Assembly (NCBI RefSeq): GCF_003075525.1
Contig: NZ_QDDR01000002.1
Location: 496,001-560,000, forward strand
Length of the DNA: 64,000 nucleotides
Direction: 5' to 3'
Source of the DNA: Pararhodobacter aggregans
GTDB taxonomy: Bacteria; Pseudomonadota; Alphaproteobacteria; Rhodobacterales; Rhodobacteraceae
A model generated the notes under the pieces. The model ran no database searches. It saw only the letters and a program-made list of their open reading frames with translations, and was not told where the DNA came from. Shown here piece after piece: positions 1 through 10,278 of this stretch. Position 1 is the first letter of the stretch. Each line of letters opens with the position of its first letter. The translations under genes were made by a program, and so were the position numbers.

Positions 1-1
1 G

Positions 2-58
2 CCCCGCTATCACCTGAGCGAGGCCGAGCACCGGGAAAGGACCGCCGCTTGGGGCTGA
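2..58 (+). CDS. C-terminal end of an upstream gene (fragment)
   Basis: An open frame enters from the left edge and ends at a TGA at 56-58, giving 18 residues that finish in AAWG. It overlaps the start of the holin gene at 49 by ten bases, as expected for the upstream member of a coupled pair. In Rhodobacter-type gene transfer agents an endolysin gene sits next to the holin, so this could be the end of an endolysin, but 18 residues are too few to show it. The identity is inference from context only. Confidence 0.4.
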   Translation, partial: PRYHLSEAEHRERTAAWG

Positions 59-558
59 TCGCAACACTGGCCCGCGCCCTGTTCCTGCGCGGCGGTGCGG
101 CCGAGATCGGCCGCGTCGGCACTGATCTGGCCGAGGTCTTCCGCCCCAATGCCACACGGCAGATGGAACTCTCGCACGATGCCTTCACCGCGGCGCAACA
201 GGCCTATGCGGCGGAATTCCAGCTGGCCCGGCAAGGCTGGTTCGACGGTTTCGTCAATGGCTTGAACCGGCTGCCCCGGCCGCTGCTGGCGCTGGCGACG
301 CCCGCGCTCTTTGCCTATGCGATGGTCGATCCCGCGGGCTTTTCGCTGCGCATGCAGGGGCTCGCCACGGTGCCCGAACCGCTGTGGTGGCTGCTGGGCG
401 CGGTGGTCGCCTTCTATTTCGGCGCGCGCGAGACGCATTACCGCCGCGCTCTGCGCCCGCCGGAACCCGTCGCCGCCCCGCTGCCCGAGGCCCCGCCCGC
501 CGCCACCCGCAACCCGGCCCTGGACGCCTGGCTGGAAGAAGGCCGCCGCGGCCAGTGA
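49..558 (+). CDS. GTA-type holin family protein
   Basis: A 169-residue membrane protein resembling the holin associated with Rhodobacterales gene transfer agents (GTA holin 3TM family). Holins permeabilise the inner membrane so that an endolysin can reach the wall and release particles. Two hydrophobic stretches are visible, around residues 76-91 and 109-125, preceded by an amphipathic N-terminus and followed by a Pro/Ala-rich cytoplasmic tail. The start chosen is TTG at 49, because a purine-rich GAAAGG ribosome site lies 8 bases upstream and the frame overlaps the preceding gene end. The frame is open to the window edge, so a longer product is formally possible. No GTA capsid genes are in the window; in R. 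capsulatus the lysis genes lie away from the structural cluster. Confidence 0.72.
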   Translation: MGLIATLARALFLRGGAAEIGRVGTDLAEVFRPNATRQMELSHDAFTAAQQAYAAEFQLARQGWFDGFVNGLNRLPRPLLALATPALFAYAMVDPAGFSLRMQGLATVPEPLWWLLGAVVAFYFGARETHYRRALRPPEPVAAPLPEAPPAATRNPALDAWLEEGRRGQ

Positions 559-565
559 GGCCTGC

Positions 566-593
566 ATCTTCGTTCCCTAAATATCCTCGGGGG
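566..593 (+). repeat. Intergenic motif copy 1 (ATCTTCGTTC-N3-AAATATCCTCGGGGG)
   Basis: A 28-base motif just after the holin stop. It matches the copy at 14178-14205 at 25 of 28 positions, differing only in the three central bases. A related partial copy lies on the other strand at 2396-2417. All three follow a gene end, which suggests a recurrent intergenic element of this genome. The rest of 559-739 up to the convergent soeC gene is GC-rich and holds no gene. Confidence 0.6.
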
Positions 594-739
594 TGAGGGC
601 CGCCCGGACGAGGCGCCCGTGGCGCGTCGTCAGGCCCGAACGCCCGGAGCGCAAGCGCAGGGCCGGACCAGCCCGCAGGGCAGAGGGGGGCAGACGGCCC
701 CCCTTCCTTCGGCGCCCGGGTTCACCCGCGCGCAACCGC

Positions 740-1612
740 TCAGCGGCGCCCGTAGTAAAGCCCCATCACGTGCTCGGCCTCGGCAAAGAACAACCAGCGC
801 GCGGCCAGCATGCCGCCCAGATGGCTGAACGCGGCCGGGATCAGCCCGGGCCAGCCGGGCCAGAGCCCCAGCAGCAGCGCCGGGATCAGGCAGGCGAGGA
901 TCATGGCGATGACCCGCAGCTTCATCCGGTGGCGGCGGCCGACGACATAGGCCATTTCGCGCAGCAGGTAATTCGGGCCGGTATGCGGCGGCTCCAGCTG
1001 GCGGACCCGGCCGAGCGGGCCGAGGCCGGTCGCGGTTTCGGGGCTCTGGCCCGACCGGGCGAATTGTCGGTCGCCGAGGATCCAGTGCAGCGCCAGCGTC
1101 AGCGCCAGCCAGGGCAGCGCCAGCTCGGCCAGCTCGACCCGGGCGGTCAGGATCGCGCCACCGGCCAACGCCGCGGTCAGGAAAACCGCGGGCGTTGTCC
1201 AGTGATTCCAGCGCGGTACGGTACGAAGCTGGGCATAGATCATCGAGGTGGCGAGGATCGTGGCCAGGCAAAGCACAGCGCCCGCCATCCCCGCCAAAGG
1301 CACCGCCCGGCCCCAGAACACCAGCCCTGCGGCATGGGGCGCCAGCACCAGCAACGCCAGCGCCGCCAGCACCGCCTCGCGCGAGAGCCAGCTGGTGCGC
1401 CATTGGCTGAAGGCCCTGAGCGCCCGTTCGGGACGGCCCAGATGCAGGGCCGAGGCAGCGAGCCCGGTCAGCGTCAGCCCGTAGCCAAGGCCGAACCAGA
1501 GGAAGGCCGACCAGCCCCGCGGCGTCACGGCGCCGAAGCCGAGATAGGTCAGCAGCCCCAGGCCAAGGCCGGAGAGAGCGGTAAAGGCGATGATGGACGG
1601 CGCGGGATGCAT
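740..1612 (-). CDS. soeC: DmsC/SoeC-type membrane anchor subunit
   Basis: A 290-residue hydrophobic protein with about eight predicted membrane spans, of the DmsC family that anchors molybdenum oxidoreductases and passes electrons to or from the quinone pool. It is the last gene of a soeA-soeB-soeC set. Its ATG (1612-1610) shares one base with the soeB stop in a TGATG junction, so it is translationally coupled. A longer upstream reading exists but runs into soeB in another frame and is not supported. DmsC and SoeC cannot be told apart by eye; the Soe assignment rests on the catalytic subunit. Confidence 0.75.
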   Translation of the reverse strand: MHPAPSIIAFTALSGLGLGLLTYLGFGAVTPRGWSAFLWFGLGYGLTLTGLAASALHLGRPERALRAFSQWRTSWLSREAVLAALALLVLAPHAAGLVFWGRAVPLAGMAGAVLCLATILATSMIYAQLRTVPRWNHWTTPAVFLTAALAGGAILTARVELAELALPWLALTLALHWILGDRQFARSGQSPETATGLGPLGRVRQLEPPHTGPNYLLREMAYVVGRRHRMKLRVIAMILACLIPALLLGLWPGWPGLIPAAFSHLGGMLAARWLFFAEAEHVMGLYYGRR

Positions 1613-2361
1613 CAGAACCTCGATAGCGTCCGGTCGACCCAGCCGAGGAACCCGGTCAGCCCTTCGGTCCCGGGCTCGCACAGCTGGGCGAGGTCGGGCG
1701 GGGCCTCCTGCAGCCGGTCGCGCGGGCGGGGGGGCAGGTATTTGTTGACCGGTCGCGCCTTGAGGTCAGGCATCAGGTCAATGCCGCCCCGTTCCGCGAC
1801 CAGCCGCGAAACCGCGCTTTCGGGGTCGCCCAGATCGCCGAAATGCCGCGCGCCCGAGGGGCAGGTCCGCACGCAGGCGGGTTCGCGGTCGCGCTCGGGC
1901 AGCGCCTCGTTATAGATCCGGTCGACGCAGAGGGTGCATTTCTTCATCACCCCCACCAGCGCGTCGAGTTCGCGCGCGCCATAGGGGCAGGCCCAGGCGC
2001 AGAGGCCGCAGCCGATGCAGGCATCCTCGTTGACCAGCACGATCCCGTCCTCGGCCCGCTTGTAGCTGGCGCCGGTCGGGCAGACGGGGACGCAGGGCGC
2101 ATCCTCGCAATGCAGGCAGGATTTGGGGAAATGCACAGTGACCGGGGCGCCGGATTCGGGCGTGACCTCGTAGCTGTGGACGCGGTTGAGGAAGGTGCCT
2201 TCGGGTTCCGCGCCGTAGGGGTCGAGGTCCGAGAGGGGGGCGCCGTAATTCTCGGTGTTCCAGCCCTTGCAGGCGATGACGCAGGCATGGCAGCCGACGC
2301 AGGTGTCGAGGTCGATGACCAGGCCGAGTTTCTTCAGGGAGGGCGGGGGCAGGGCGGTCAT
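1612..2361 (-). CDS. soeB: Iron-sulfur electron-transfer subunit (SoeB/DmsB type)
   Basis: A 249-residue ferredoxin-like protein that relays electrons between the molybdenum subunit and the membrane anchor. Four cysteine clusters for [4Fe-4S] centres are visible: CVGCHACVIAC near residue 21, CLHCEDAPCVPVC near 81, CIGCGLCAWAC near 113, and a split CTLC plus CVRTC near 141-165. No signal peptide is present, in line with a cytoplasmic-facing enzyme. It is encoded between soeA and soeC with a one-base overlap to soeC. The gap to soeA (2362-2424) carries a copy of the intergenic motif. DmsB of true DMSO reductases is the alternative reading. Confidence 0.8.
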   Translation of the reverse strand: MTALPPPSLKKLGLVIDLDTCVGCHACVIACKGWNTENYGAPLSDLDPYGAEPEGTFLNRVHSYEVTPESGAPVTVHFPKSCLHCEDAPCVPVCPTGASYKRAEDGIVLVNEDACIGCGLCAWACPYGARELDALVGVMKKCTLCVDRIYNEALPERDREPACVRTCPSGARHFGDLGDPESAVSRLVAERGGIDLMPDLKARPVNKYLPPRPRDRLQEAPPDLAQLCEPGTEGLTGFLGWVDRTLSRF

Positions 2362-2395
2362 GGGCGGGCGTTCCGCGCGGAGCGGCCGGGCAAGG

Positions 2396-2417
2396 GCGTA
2401 TTTGGAGCAGAATGAAG
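2396..2417 (-). repeat. Partial intergenic motif copy 2
   Basis: On the minus strand this reads CTTCATTCTG-N4-AAATACGC, which resembles the first part of the 28-base motifs at 566 and 14178 but lacks the terminal G-run. It lies in the 63-base gap between soeA and soeB, inside an apparent operon. The match is partial and may be coincidental. Confidence 0.35.
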
Positions 2418-2424
2418 GGGCATG

Positions 2425-5277
2425 TCAGCTGTGCCTTGCCAGGGTCTTGGGGGCTTTGGGGACGGGCGAGATCTGGGCCTCGTGCGCGGGCTCGGAGGGG
2501 GCGCCGGGCGGGGCCTTTTCCAGGCGCACGCGCAGGTCGAACCAGGCGGCCTGGCCGGTGACAGGGTCGGCGTTGGGGCGCCGGCGGCCTGCGGGATCGG
2601 GCAGAAGTTCGGGGATCAGGTGGTTGAGAAGGAAGCCTTTTTCCGCCTCGGGGGCGTTTTCATCGAGCGCCCAGGCGCCGCGGCGTTTGCCGATGGCGTT
2701 CCAGGTCCAGACGGTACGCTCGTTCAGCGCGTCCATGCGGGCGACGGGGATGCGGATCCGGCCCTGGGGCGAGATGAGAAAGGCCCAGTCGCCGTCCTGA
2801 AAGCCGTGTTCCTCCCAGAGTTTCTTCGGCACATAGAGCGGGTTCATGCCGTGGATCTGCCTCAGCCAGGGGTTCTGCGAGCCCCAGGAATGATACATCG
2901 CCGCCGGGCGCTGGGTGAGCGCGTGGAGGGGGTACTCGGCGGGGTCGCTGAGGCTGTCGCCGAGGGGCGGATACCAGACGGGCAGCGGGTCCATCGCGTG
3001 TTGCAGTTGCGGGCGCAGATGGTCGGGGGGCTGGTGGGGGCCAAGGCCCCGGGCCGCGCGCTGGAAGCGGGCGAGCGGCTCGCTGTAGAGCGCGAAGAGA
3101 TAGGGCGCGGGTTTGTCGTAAAGGCCGCGGGCGACGGCCCAGTCCTGATAGGCGGCGTTCCAGGGTTTGAAGAAGCGGGCGTTCTGGGGCAGGTGGTCGC
3201 TGTAGAACCCGCCGTTCCGGATATAGCGGTCGAGCTGGTCGGGGTTGGGGGCGCCGCGGCCCGAGCCTTCGCCCTCCCCGCGCCAGCCGGCCAGCGGGCC
3301 GACGCCGGGGCGGCGTTCGTGGTTCACCATGTAATCGGCGTAGTCGCGGTATCTGGGCGTGCCGTCTTCCTTCACCATGCCGGGCAGGCGCATCCGGGCG
3401 CCGAGGTCCAGGAGCACCGACTGGAAGCCGCGCACGTCCCGGTCAGGCGCGACCACCGGCCAGCGGATCGCGTCGTTCATGGCATCCGGCTCGCCGATCG
3501 GGCGATCCAGCAGCGAGATGCAATCGTGGCGCTCCAGATAGGTCGTGTCTGGCAGCACCAGATCGGCGAAGGCGACCATTTCCGAGGAATAGCTGTCGGC
3601 GTAAATGATATGCGGGATGACATAGGCGCCCGAGGCGTCGGTGTCGGTCAGCATCCGCATCGCCTCGGACGTGTTCATCGACGAGTTCCAGGCCATGTTG
3701 GCCATGTAGAGGAACAGCGTGTCGATCCGGTAGGGGGCGCCCGCATGGGCGTTCGAGATCAGCATGTGCATCAGCCCGTGGGCCGAGAGCGGGTTCTCCC
3801 AGGTGAAGGCCTTGTCGATGCGTCTGGCGCTGCCGTCCTCGTTCAGCAGCAGGTGTTCGGGGCCGAGCGGATAGCCCAGATGCGGCCCGTCGAGGGGCTG
3901 GCCGGGGGTGACGCCGGCGTGGGGGCGGGGATGGGCCTCGACCGGCTTGGGGTAGGGCGGTTTGAAACGGTAGCCGCCGGGAACCTCGACCGAGCCCAGC
4001 AGGATCTGCAGCACATGCAGCGCGCGGCAGGTCTGGAAGCCGTTGGAATGGGCCGAGATTCCGCGCATGGCGTGGAAGGTCACGGGGCGGCCCTTCATCA
4101 CCTCGTGCCGCTGGCCGCGGAAATCGGTCCAGGGCTGGTTGAGGGTGATCTCCTCCTCAAACGCGACTCGGGCGAGTTCGGCGGCGACGGCGCGGATGCG
4201 GGGGGCGGGGATGCCGCAGCGCTCGGCCACGGCATCCGGCGCATGCTCGGGCGAAAGGTAGCGTTCGGCCATGAGGCGCAACACGGTCTTGTGGCCCTGC
4301 CAGTCGGCGGCAGGGTCGGGCTGGACGCCGGGCGCGTCCCAGGGCGCGGGCTCGCCCGTGCGGCGGTCCAGCACCAGGGGCGTGCCCTTGGCGTCGCGCA
4401 GGAAAAGCCCGGCCTCCTCGCCCGCGCCCTGCACGAGGAAGGGCGCGTTGGTGTAGGCCATGAGGTAATCGAGGTCGATCCTGCCCAGCCGGAAGAGTTC
4501 ATGGATCAGGGCGAGGATCAACAGGCCGTCGGTCCCCGGCGTGATCGCCAGCCAATCGTCGGCCACGGCGTTATAGCCGGTGCGGATCGGGTTGACGGCG
4601 ATCATCCGGCCGCCCCGCGCCTTCAGCTTGCCGATGCCCATCTTGATCGGGTTCGAATCGTGATCCTCGGCCACGCCGAACAGCATGAAGAGCTTCGTGC
4701 GTTCCCAATCGGCCTGGCCGAATTCCCAGAAGGCGCCGCCCATCGTGTAGATGCCCGCCGCGGCCATGTTGACCGAACAGAACCCGCCATGCGCCGCGTA
4801 ATTCGGGGTGCCGAAGCTCTGCGCCCACCAGCCGGTCAGGCTTTGCGACTGGTCGCGGCCGGTGAAGAAGGCGAGCTTTTCGGGTGCCGTCTCGCGCAGG
4901 GGTTGCATCCACGAGACCGCGAGCGACAGGGCCTCCTCCCACTCGATTTCCTGGAACTGGCCGGTGCCGCGCGGGCCCACGCGCTTCAGCGGTTTGCGCA
5001 GCCGGGCGGGCGAGAGATGCTGCATGATCCCGGCCGAACCCTTGGCGCAGAGGACGCCCTTGTTCACCGGATGGTCACGGTTGCCCTCGATATAGGCGAC
5101 CTTGCCCTCTTTCAGATGCACATTGATCCCGCAGCGGCAGGCGCACATGTAGCAGGTGGTCTGGCGCATTTCATCCGAGGGGGGCGGCGACAGGTCGAGC
5201 CGGGGCTGGCGGTGCATCGAGACCTCGCTTGCGGGGGGCTTGGGCCGATCGAACAGGATGACGCCCGCTTTGTCCAT
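2425..5277 (-). CDS. soeA: Molybdopterin oxidoreductase, sulfite dehydrogenase-like (SoeA)
   Basis: A 950-residue catalytic subunit of the DMSO-reductase superfamily binding bis-MGD and one [4Fe-4S] cluster. The cluster ligands are C42, C45, C49 and C77 (CYMCACRCG, then VLCAKG). A cysteine in GGFCSVNM, near residue 167, is the likely molybdenum ligand, as in the polysulfide/thiosulfate-reductase branch. There is no Tat signal, so the enzyme should face the cytoplasm; together with the A-B-C order this fits SoeABC sulfite:quinone oxidoreductase of Rhodobacterales and Allochromatium. The first ATG (5277) has no clear ribosome site. The in-frame ATG at 5217 has GAGG five bases upstream and would give 930 residues. 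A reductase using other S or N oxides remains possible. Confidence 0.75.
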   Translation of the reverse strand: MDKAGVILFDRPKPPASEVSMHRQPRLDLSPPPSDEMRQTTCYMCACRCGINVHLKEGKVAYIEGNRDHPVNKGVLCAKGSAGIMQHLSPARLRKPLKRVGPRGTGQFQEIEWEEALSLAVSWMQPLRETAPEKLAFFTGRDQSQSLTGWWAQSFGTPNYAAHGGFCSVNMAAAGIYTMGGAFWEFGQADWERTKLFMLFGVAEDHDSNPIKMGIGKLKARGGRMIAVNPIRTGYNAVADDWLAITPGTDGLLILALIHELFRLGRIDLDYLMAYTNAPFLVQGAGEEAGLFLRDAKGTPLVLDRRTGEPAPWDAPGVQPDPAADWQGHKTVLRLMAERYLSPEHAPDAVAERCGIPAPRIRAVAAELARVAFEEEITLNQPWTDFRGQRHEVMKGRPVTFHAMRGISAHSNGFQTCRALHVLQILLGSVEVPGGYRFKPPYPKPVEAHPRPHAGVTPGQPLDGPHLGYPLGPEHLLLNEDGSARRIDKAFTWENPLSAHGLMHMLISNAHAGAPYRIDTLFLYMANMAWNSSMNTSEAMRMLTDTDASGAYVIPHIIYADSYSSEMVAFADLVLPDTTYLERHDCISLLDRPIGEPDAMNDAIRWPVVAPDRDVRGFQSVLLDLGARMRLPGMVKEDGTPRYRDYADYMVNHERRPGVGPLAGWRGEGEGSGRGAPNPDQLDRYIRNGGFYSDHLPQNARFFKPWNAAYQDWAVARGLYDKPAPYLFALYSEPLARFQRAARGLGPHQPPDHLRPQLQHAMDPLPVWYPPLGDSLSDPAEYPLHALTQRPAAMYHSWGSQNPWLRQIHGMNPLYVPKKLWEEHGFQDGDWAFLISPQGRIRIPVARMDALNERTVWTWNAIGKRRGAWALDENAPEAEKGFLLNHLIPELLPDPAGRRRPNADPVTGQAAWFDLRVRLEKAPPGAPSEPAHEAQISPVPKAPKTLARHS

Positions 5278-5418
5278 GGCAAGCGCCCCGGGGCCGCCGG
5301 GGACGGGCCCCGAAAAAGCCGGAGGTGCTGCCCTTGCGGGGGTCGGATCGGAAGGCTAAGTCTTGGGCAAGAATTGACCCCTACCGTGGCAGATACCCGT
5401 CAGAGCGAGGCCCGAGCG

Positions 5419-6045
5419 ATGCGCGATCCGATTGAAACCTACATGAACCTCGTTCCCATGGTGGTCGAACAGACCAGCCGGGGCGAGCGTGCCTATGACA
5501 TCTTCTCGCGGCTCCTCAAGGAACGGGTGATCTTCGTCAACGGTCCGGTGCATGACGGGATGGCCACGCTGATCGTGGCGCAGCTGCTGCACCTGGAAGC
5601 GGAAAATCCGTCGAAAGAGATCTCGATGTACATCAACTCGCCGGGTGGCGTGGTGACCTCGGGGCTGTCGATCTATGACACGATGCAATACATCAAGCCG
5701 AAGGTCTCGACCCTGGTGATCGGGCAGGCAGCCTCGATGGGGTCGCTGCTGCTGACCGCCGGGGAGAAGGGGATGCGCTTCTCGCTGCCCAATTCCTCGG
5801 TCATGGTGCACCAGCCCTCGGGCGGGTTCCAGGGGCAGGCCACGGACATCATGATCCACGCCCGCAACACCGAGCGGCTGAAAAAGCGCCTGAACGAGAT
5901 CTATGTCCGCCACACCGGCAACACCTACCGCAAGGTCGAGGACGCGCTGGAGCGGGACAATTTCATGACCCCGGAAGAGGCGAAAGCCTGGGGTCTGATC
6001 GACGAAATCCTCGTCAACCGGGATACCCCGAGCGAGGCGAAGTGA
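5419..6045 (+). CDS. clpP: ATP-dependent Clp protease proteolytic subunit ClpP
   Basis: A 208-residue serine peptidase that forms the two-ring ClpP chamber and degrades substrates unfolded by ClpX or ClpA. The catalytic triad is visible as Ser106 (GQAASMG), His131 (MVHQPSGG) and Asp180 (ERDNFM). The oxyanion glycines (SPGGVV) and the adaptor-binding hydrophobic residues are also present. Length is normal for the family. It starts divergently from soeA with a 141-base gap and is followed by clpX, its usual partner. A longer frame runs antisense through soeA into this gene but is not real. Confidence 0.97.
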   Translation: MRDPIETYMNLVPMVVEQTSRGERAYDIFSRLLKERVIFVNGPVHDGMATLIVAQLLHLEAENPSKEISMYINSPGGVVTSGLSIYDTMQYIKPKVSTLVIGQAASMGSLLLTAGEKGMRFSLPNSSVMVHQPSGGFQGQATDIMIHARNTERLKKRLNEIYVRHTGNTYRKVEDALERDNFMTPEEAKAWGLIDEILVNRDTPSEAK

Positions 6046-6159
6046 TCCACGGCCGCGGGCAGGAATGCGATTTGGCATTGTCCCTGCCCGCTGGCTGGCC
6101 TAGTTTTGACCCAAGGGCCCGTCAGAAGGCCAGGAACCACGACGAGCACGAGGTGTCGA

Positions 6160-7440
<1,281 letters not shown>

Positions 7441-7463
7441 GCTGTCGGCATCCTGAAGGAACG

Positions 7464-7491
7464 AAGCCCCGTGCCGGAAGGCGCGGGGCTT
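7464..7491 (+). terminator. Rho-independent terminator of clpX
   Basis: Arms AAGCCCCGTGCC (7464-7475) and GGCGCGGGGCTT (7480-7491) pair over 12 positions with one G-T wobble and a GGAA tetraloop, followed by a T-containing tail. It lies 24 bases after the clpX stop. Confidence 0.85.
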
Positions 7492-7520
7492 TGGCTTTCC
7501 ACTCTGTCAGACATTCAAAG

Positions 7521-7540
7521 GACTGACAATTGAGTCAGTC
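7521..7540. terminator. Hairpin between convergent clpX and aruI-like genes
   Basis: GACTGAC (7521-7527) and GTCAGTC (7534-7540) are perfect inverted arms around a six-base AT-rich loop. The position, nine bases past the stop of the minus-strand decarboxylase gene, fits a terminator for that operon. No T-run follows on the minus strand, so this is inference. Confidence 0.5.
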
Positions 7541-7548
7541 GCTAAACC

Positions 7549-9102
7549 TCAGAAATCCCTGACGTTTCTGCGCCGGACCTCGACCAGCCGCGGGCCTTGT
7601 CCACTGGCAACGATGATCGGCAGATCGCTGTCGGTGGCCCGGGCATAGGGCAGGCCCATCGCCTCGGCCAGCGCCCGCATGTCGGGGGCGGAGGGCGTGC
7701 AGCCGATCACCTCGGCGCCCGCATCCTTCATGGCGCGGGCGATCTCGCCATAGCCCTCGTTGTTGAAGACGACGAAGGTCACGTCCAGATTCTCGTCCCG
7801 CGCGGTGCGCAATTCGCCCGGGTGGAACATCAGCCCGCCGTCGCCGGTCAGGCAGACCACCCGCGCCCCGGGATCGGACAGCGCCGCGCCGATCGCCGCC
7901 CCGACGCCATAGCCCAGAGCGCCATAGCCGGTCGCGGCGTTGAACCAGCCGCCGGCGCGGTCATGGCTGTAATAGAGGTTCCCGGCATAGGCGATCTGCG
8001 TCGAATCGCCGATGAAAAGCGCATCGGGCACGGCGTCGCGCAGCGATTGCAGCAGCCGCACCTCGTCCTGGTATTCGGGGGTGAGCGCGGCGAAAGCGGC
8101 CTGCCGTGTGGCGGCGGCGCGCTCCGGTCCGTCGGCGGCGGGGGCGACCGGATGCAGTTTCGGCAGCATCGCCGCCACATCGGCCTGCAGCGTCAGCGCC
8201 GCGAAATGCCGGGCCAGCTGTGCGCCGTCGATGTCGATGCGGATCATGCCCGAGAGTTCGGGGAACGTCCCCGTCCCGTACATGTCGCAATCGGTCGGCC
8301 CCAGTTCCGAGCCCGCGACGATCAGCTGGTCGGAATCGCGGATCAGGTCGCGGATGGGTTGCAGGCTGGGTGAGGCCGGGATCGCCAGCGGGTGGTTGTG
8401 CATCAGCCCGCGGGCGTTGGTGGTCAGGATCACCGGCGCGTTCAGCGCCTCAGCGAAGGCGCGCAACTCCTCGCCGGCGTGACGGCACCCGCCGCCAGCC
8501 AGGATCACCGGCCGTTTCGACAGCCTCAGCCGCGCCCGGGCCTTGGCCGGGTCGGGCAGGGTGGCGACGGGCGTGGCCAGCGCCGCGGCGGGCGGGGCCT
8601 TGGCCGCCATCAGGTCGAGCGGGATTTCCACATGCACGGGGCCGCGCCGTCCGGTGGTCAGCGCGCGCCCGGCATGGGCCAGAAGGCCGGGCAGGGCCTG
8701 CGGATCCTCCAGATGCAGCGCCGGTCCCAGCACCCGGGTCACGGCGCGCTGGTCGGGCAATTCGTGCAGATAGCCCAGCCCCTTGCCCAGCGTCTCGCGG
8801 CGGTTGACGCCGGAAATCACCAGGATCGGGATGGAATCGGCCCGCGCCTGGGCCATCGGCGTCATCATGTTGGTGACGCCGGGGCCGGTGATGACCAGCG
8901 CCACGCCGAAATGGCCCGAGACGCGGGCATAGCCATCGGCCATGAACCCGGCCGAGGCCTCGTGCCGCGGGGTGATGTGGCGGATGCCGGAGCCCGCGAG
9001 GGCCCGGTACAACTCGATCGTGTGGACGCCCGGGATCCCGAAGATCACGGTAACGCCCTCGATTTTCAGCCAGTCGACAAGGGTTTGTGCAACATTGCTC
9101 AT
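7549..9102 (-). CDS. aruI: Thiamine-pyrophosphate-dependent decarboxylase, AruI-like
   Basis: A 517-residue enzyme of the acetolactate synthase / benzoylformate decarboxylase superfamily. The N-terminal half has the conserved Glu that activates the thiazolium (RHEASAG near residue 44). The C-terminal half has the TPP/Mg motif GDGGLMFHPGEL followed by NNEGYG. Directly upstream is an AruH-like transaminase. In Pseudomonas, AruH and AruI convert arginine to 2-ketoarginine and then to 4-guanidinobutyraldehyde, and this pairing is the reason for the call. The ATG at 9102 overlaps the transaminase stop by four bases (ATGA). Other 2-keto acids are possible substrates. No downstream guanidinobutyraldehyde dehydrogenase or guanidinobutyrase lies in the window. 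Confidence 0.7.
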   Translation of the reverse strand: MSNVAQTLVDWLKIEGVTVIFGIPGVHTIELYRALAGSGIRHITPRHEASAGFMADGYARVSGHFGVALVITGPGVTNMMTPMAQARADSIPILVISGVNRRETLGKGLGYLHELPDQRAVTRVLGPALHLEDPQALPGLLAHAGRALTTGRRGPVHVEIPLDLMAAKAPPAAALATPVATLPDPAKARARLRLSKRPVILAGGGCRHAGEELRAFAEALNAPVILTTNARGLMHNHPLAIPASPSLQPIRDLIRDSDQLIVAGSELGPTDCDMYGTGTFPELSGMIRIDIDGAQLARHFAALTLQADVAAMLPKLHPVAPAADGPERAAATRQAAFAALTPEYQDEVRLLQSLRDAVPDALFIGDSTQIAYAGNLYYSHDRAGGWFNAATGYGALGYGVGAAIGAALSDPGARVVCLTGDGGLMFHPGELRTARDENLDVTFVVFNNEGYGEIARAMKDAGAEVIGCTPSAPDMRALAEAMGLPYARATDSDLPIIVASGQGPRLVEVRRRNVRDF

Positions 9103-10277
9103 GCTGCCTTCTGCATCGCATAGGCAGCGATACGGGCGCAAGCCTCCTCGGTGTCGGCGTCCGAGGCATTGAGCGCGACGCGCAGCCAACCCTCCAGCGC
9201 CAGGCCGAAGGAGGCACCCGGCATCATCGCCACATCGGTCGCCTCCAGCAGCTCCAGCGCGAAGGCCAGCGAGTTGTCGGACAGCGCGCGGATGTCGATC
9301 AGGGCGAACATCCCGGCCTCGGGGCGGTGCACACGCAGCCCTGCCACGCCGTCCAGCCGGTCGAACAGGATCTGTGCCCGGCGTGCCATGCGGGCGGCCA
9401 TGCCCTGGGCGAGAACGGGGGCGCTGGCGATGGCCTCGGCGGTCATGTCGGCGATGAAGGGCTGCGAGCCGAAGAGCATGGTTTCCGACAAGGGCAACGC
9501 CCGGTGGGTGAAGTCGGCTGGCCCCACCGCCCAGCCCGAGCGGAAGCCGGGGGCCGCGTGGCTTTTCGAGATGGAGGCGGTGATGATCGTCCGCTCCTCG
9601 AACTCGGGATCGGCCAGCGCCGAGGTGAAGGGCCGCCCGTCATGGGTGAGATCGCCGTATACCTCGTCCGAGACGATCCACAGGTCATGCGCGCGCGCCA
9701 GCTCTCCCAGCGCGCGGAGTTCGCCCGGCTGCAGGATGGCGCCGGTCGGATTATGCGGGGTATTGAGGAAGACGGCGCGGGTCGCGGGGGTGATTGCGGC
9801 CGCAACATCAGCGGCTTGCAGGCGGAAGTTCTGTTCCGGCTTCAAGCGCACCGGCACCGGCACGGCGCCCGAGGCCCGGATGATCCCCTCATAGGTCGCA
9901 TACATCGGATCGCCCAGGATCACCTCGCAGCCCGGCTCGCAGATCGTACGGAACACCAGATACAGCGAGGTCTGGGTGCCGGGCAGGCAGAGGAAACGGT
10001 CATGCCCGAAAGGCCGGTTGAGCCGCGTCGTGTAACGCCTTGACAAAGCGTCCAGAAGCACGGGTTCGCCCCGTCCGTTGGAATAGCCGGTGCGCCCGGC
10101 GCGCATGGCGGTGCAGGCGGTTTCGATCAGGCTGTCGGGGGTCGGCACATCGGGCTCGCCGATGGTCAGGTTGATGACGCGATGCCCTTCGGCCTGGCGG
10201 CGCTTGGCGGCGGCGTTCAGGATCCATTTCTCCGAGCCGAGGCCGGCGAGCTGATCGGTGACTTGGGCGTATCTCAT
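9099..10277 (-). CDS. aruH: PLP aminotransferase, arginine:pyruvate transaminase-like (AruH)
   Basis: A 392-residue class I/II aminotransferase. The PLP Schiff-base lysine is Lys238 (SISKSH), with the usual NTPHNPTG segment at 172-179 and SDEVYG near 203-208. It likely transaminates arginine, or a related guanidino amino acid, with pyruvate to give the keto acid used by the next gene. The gene starts two bases beyond the TetR stop and overlaps the decarboxylase by four bases, so the three are one transcript. A generic aspartate/aromatic aminotransferase is the alternative; the context with the AruI-like enzyme and the DDAH-like hydrolase favours a guanidino substrate. Confidence 0.7.
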   Translation of the reverse strand: MRYAQVTDQLAGLGSEKWILNAAAKRRQAEGHRVINLTIGEPDVPTPDSLIETACTAMRAGRTGYSNGRGEPVLLDALSRRYTTRLNRPFGHDRFLCLPGTQTSLYLVFRTICEPGCEVILGDPMYATYEGIIRASGAVPVPVRLKPEQNFRLQAADVAAAITPATRAVFLNTPHNPTGAILQPGELRALGELARAHDLWIVSDEVYGDLTHDGRPFTSALADPEFEERTIITASISKSHAAPGFRSGWAVGPADFTHRALPLSETMLFGSQPFIADMTAEAIASAPVLAQGMAARMARRAQILFDRLDGVAGLRVHRPEAGMFALIDIRALSDNSLAFALELLEATDVAMMPGASFGLALEGWLRVALNASDADTEEACARIAAYAMQKAA

Positions 10278-10278
10278 C

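Noticed and set aside
593-1915. A 440-codon plus-strand frame antisense to soeC and soeB
   Set aside because: Arg/Gly/Gln-rich shadow of well-supported minus-strand genes with membrane and Fe-S motifs.
5362-5385. Heat-shock-like promoter (CTTGGGC then CCCCTACC) before clpP
   Set aside because: The spacing of about nine bases is shorter than the usual sigma-32 spacing, so I could not support it.
2422-6045. A 1207-codon plus-strand reading frame covering the soeA region and clpP
   Set aside because: Its first two thirds are antisense to soeA in GC-rich DNA, with composition typical of a shadow frame; only the last 208 codons are ClpP.
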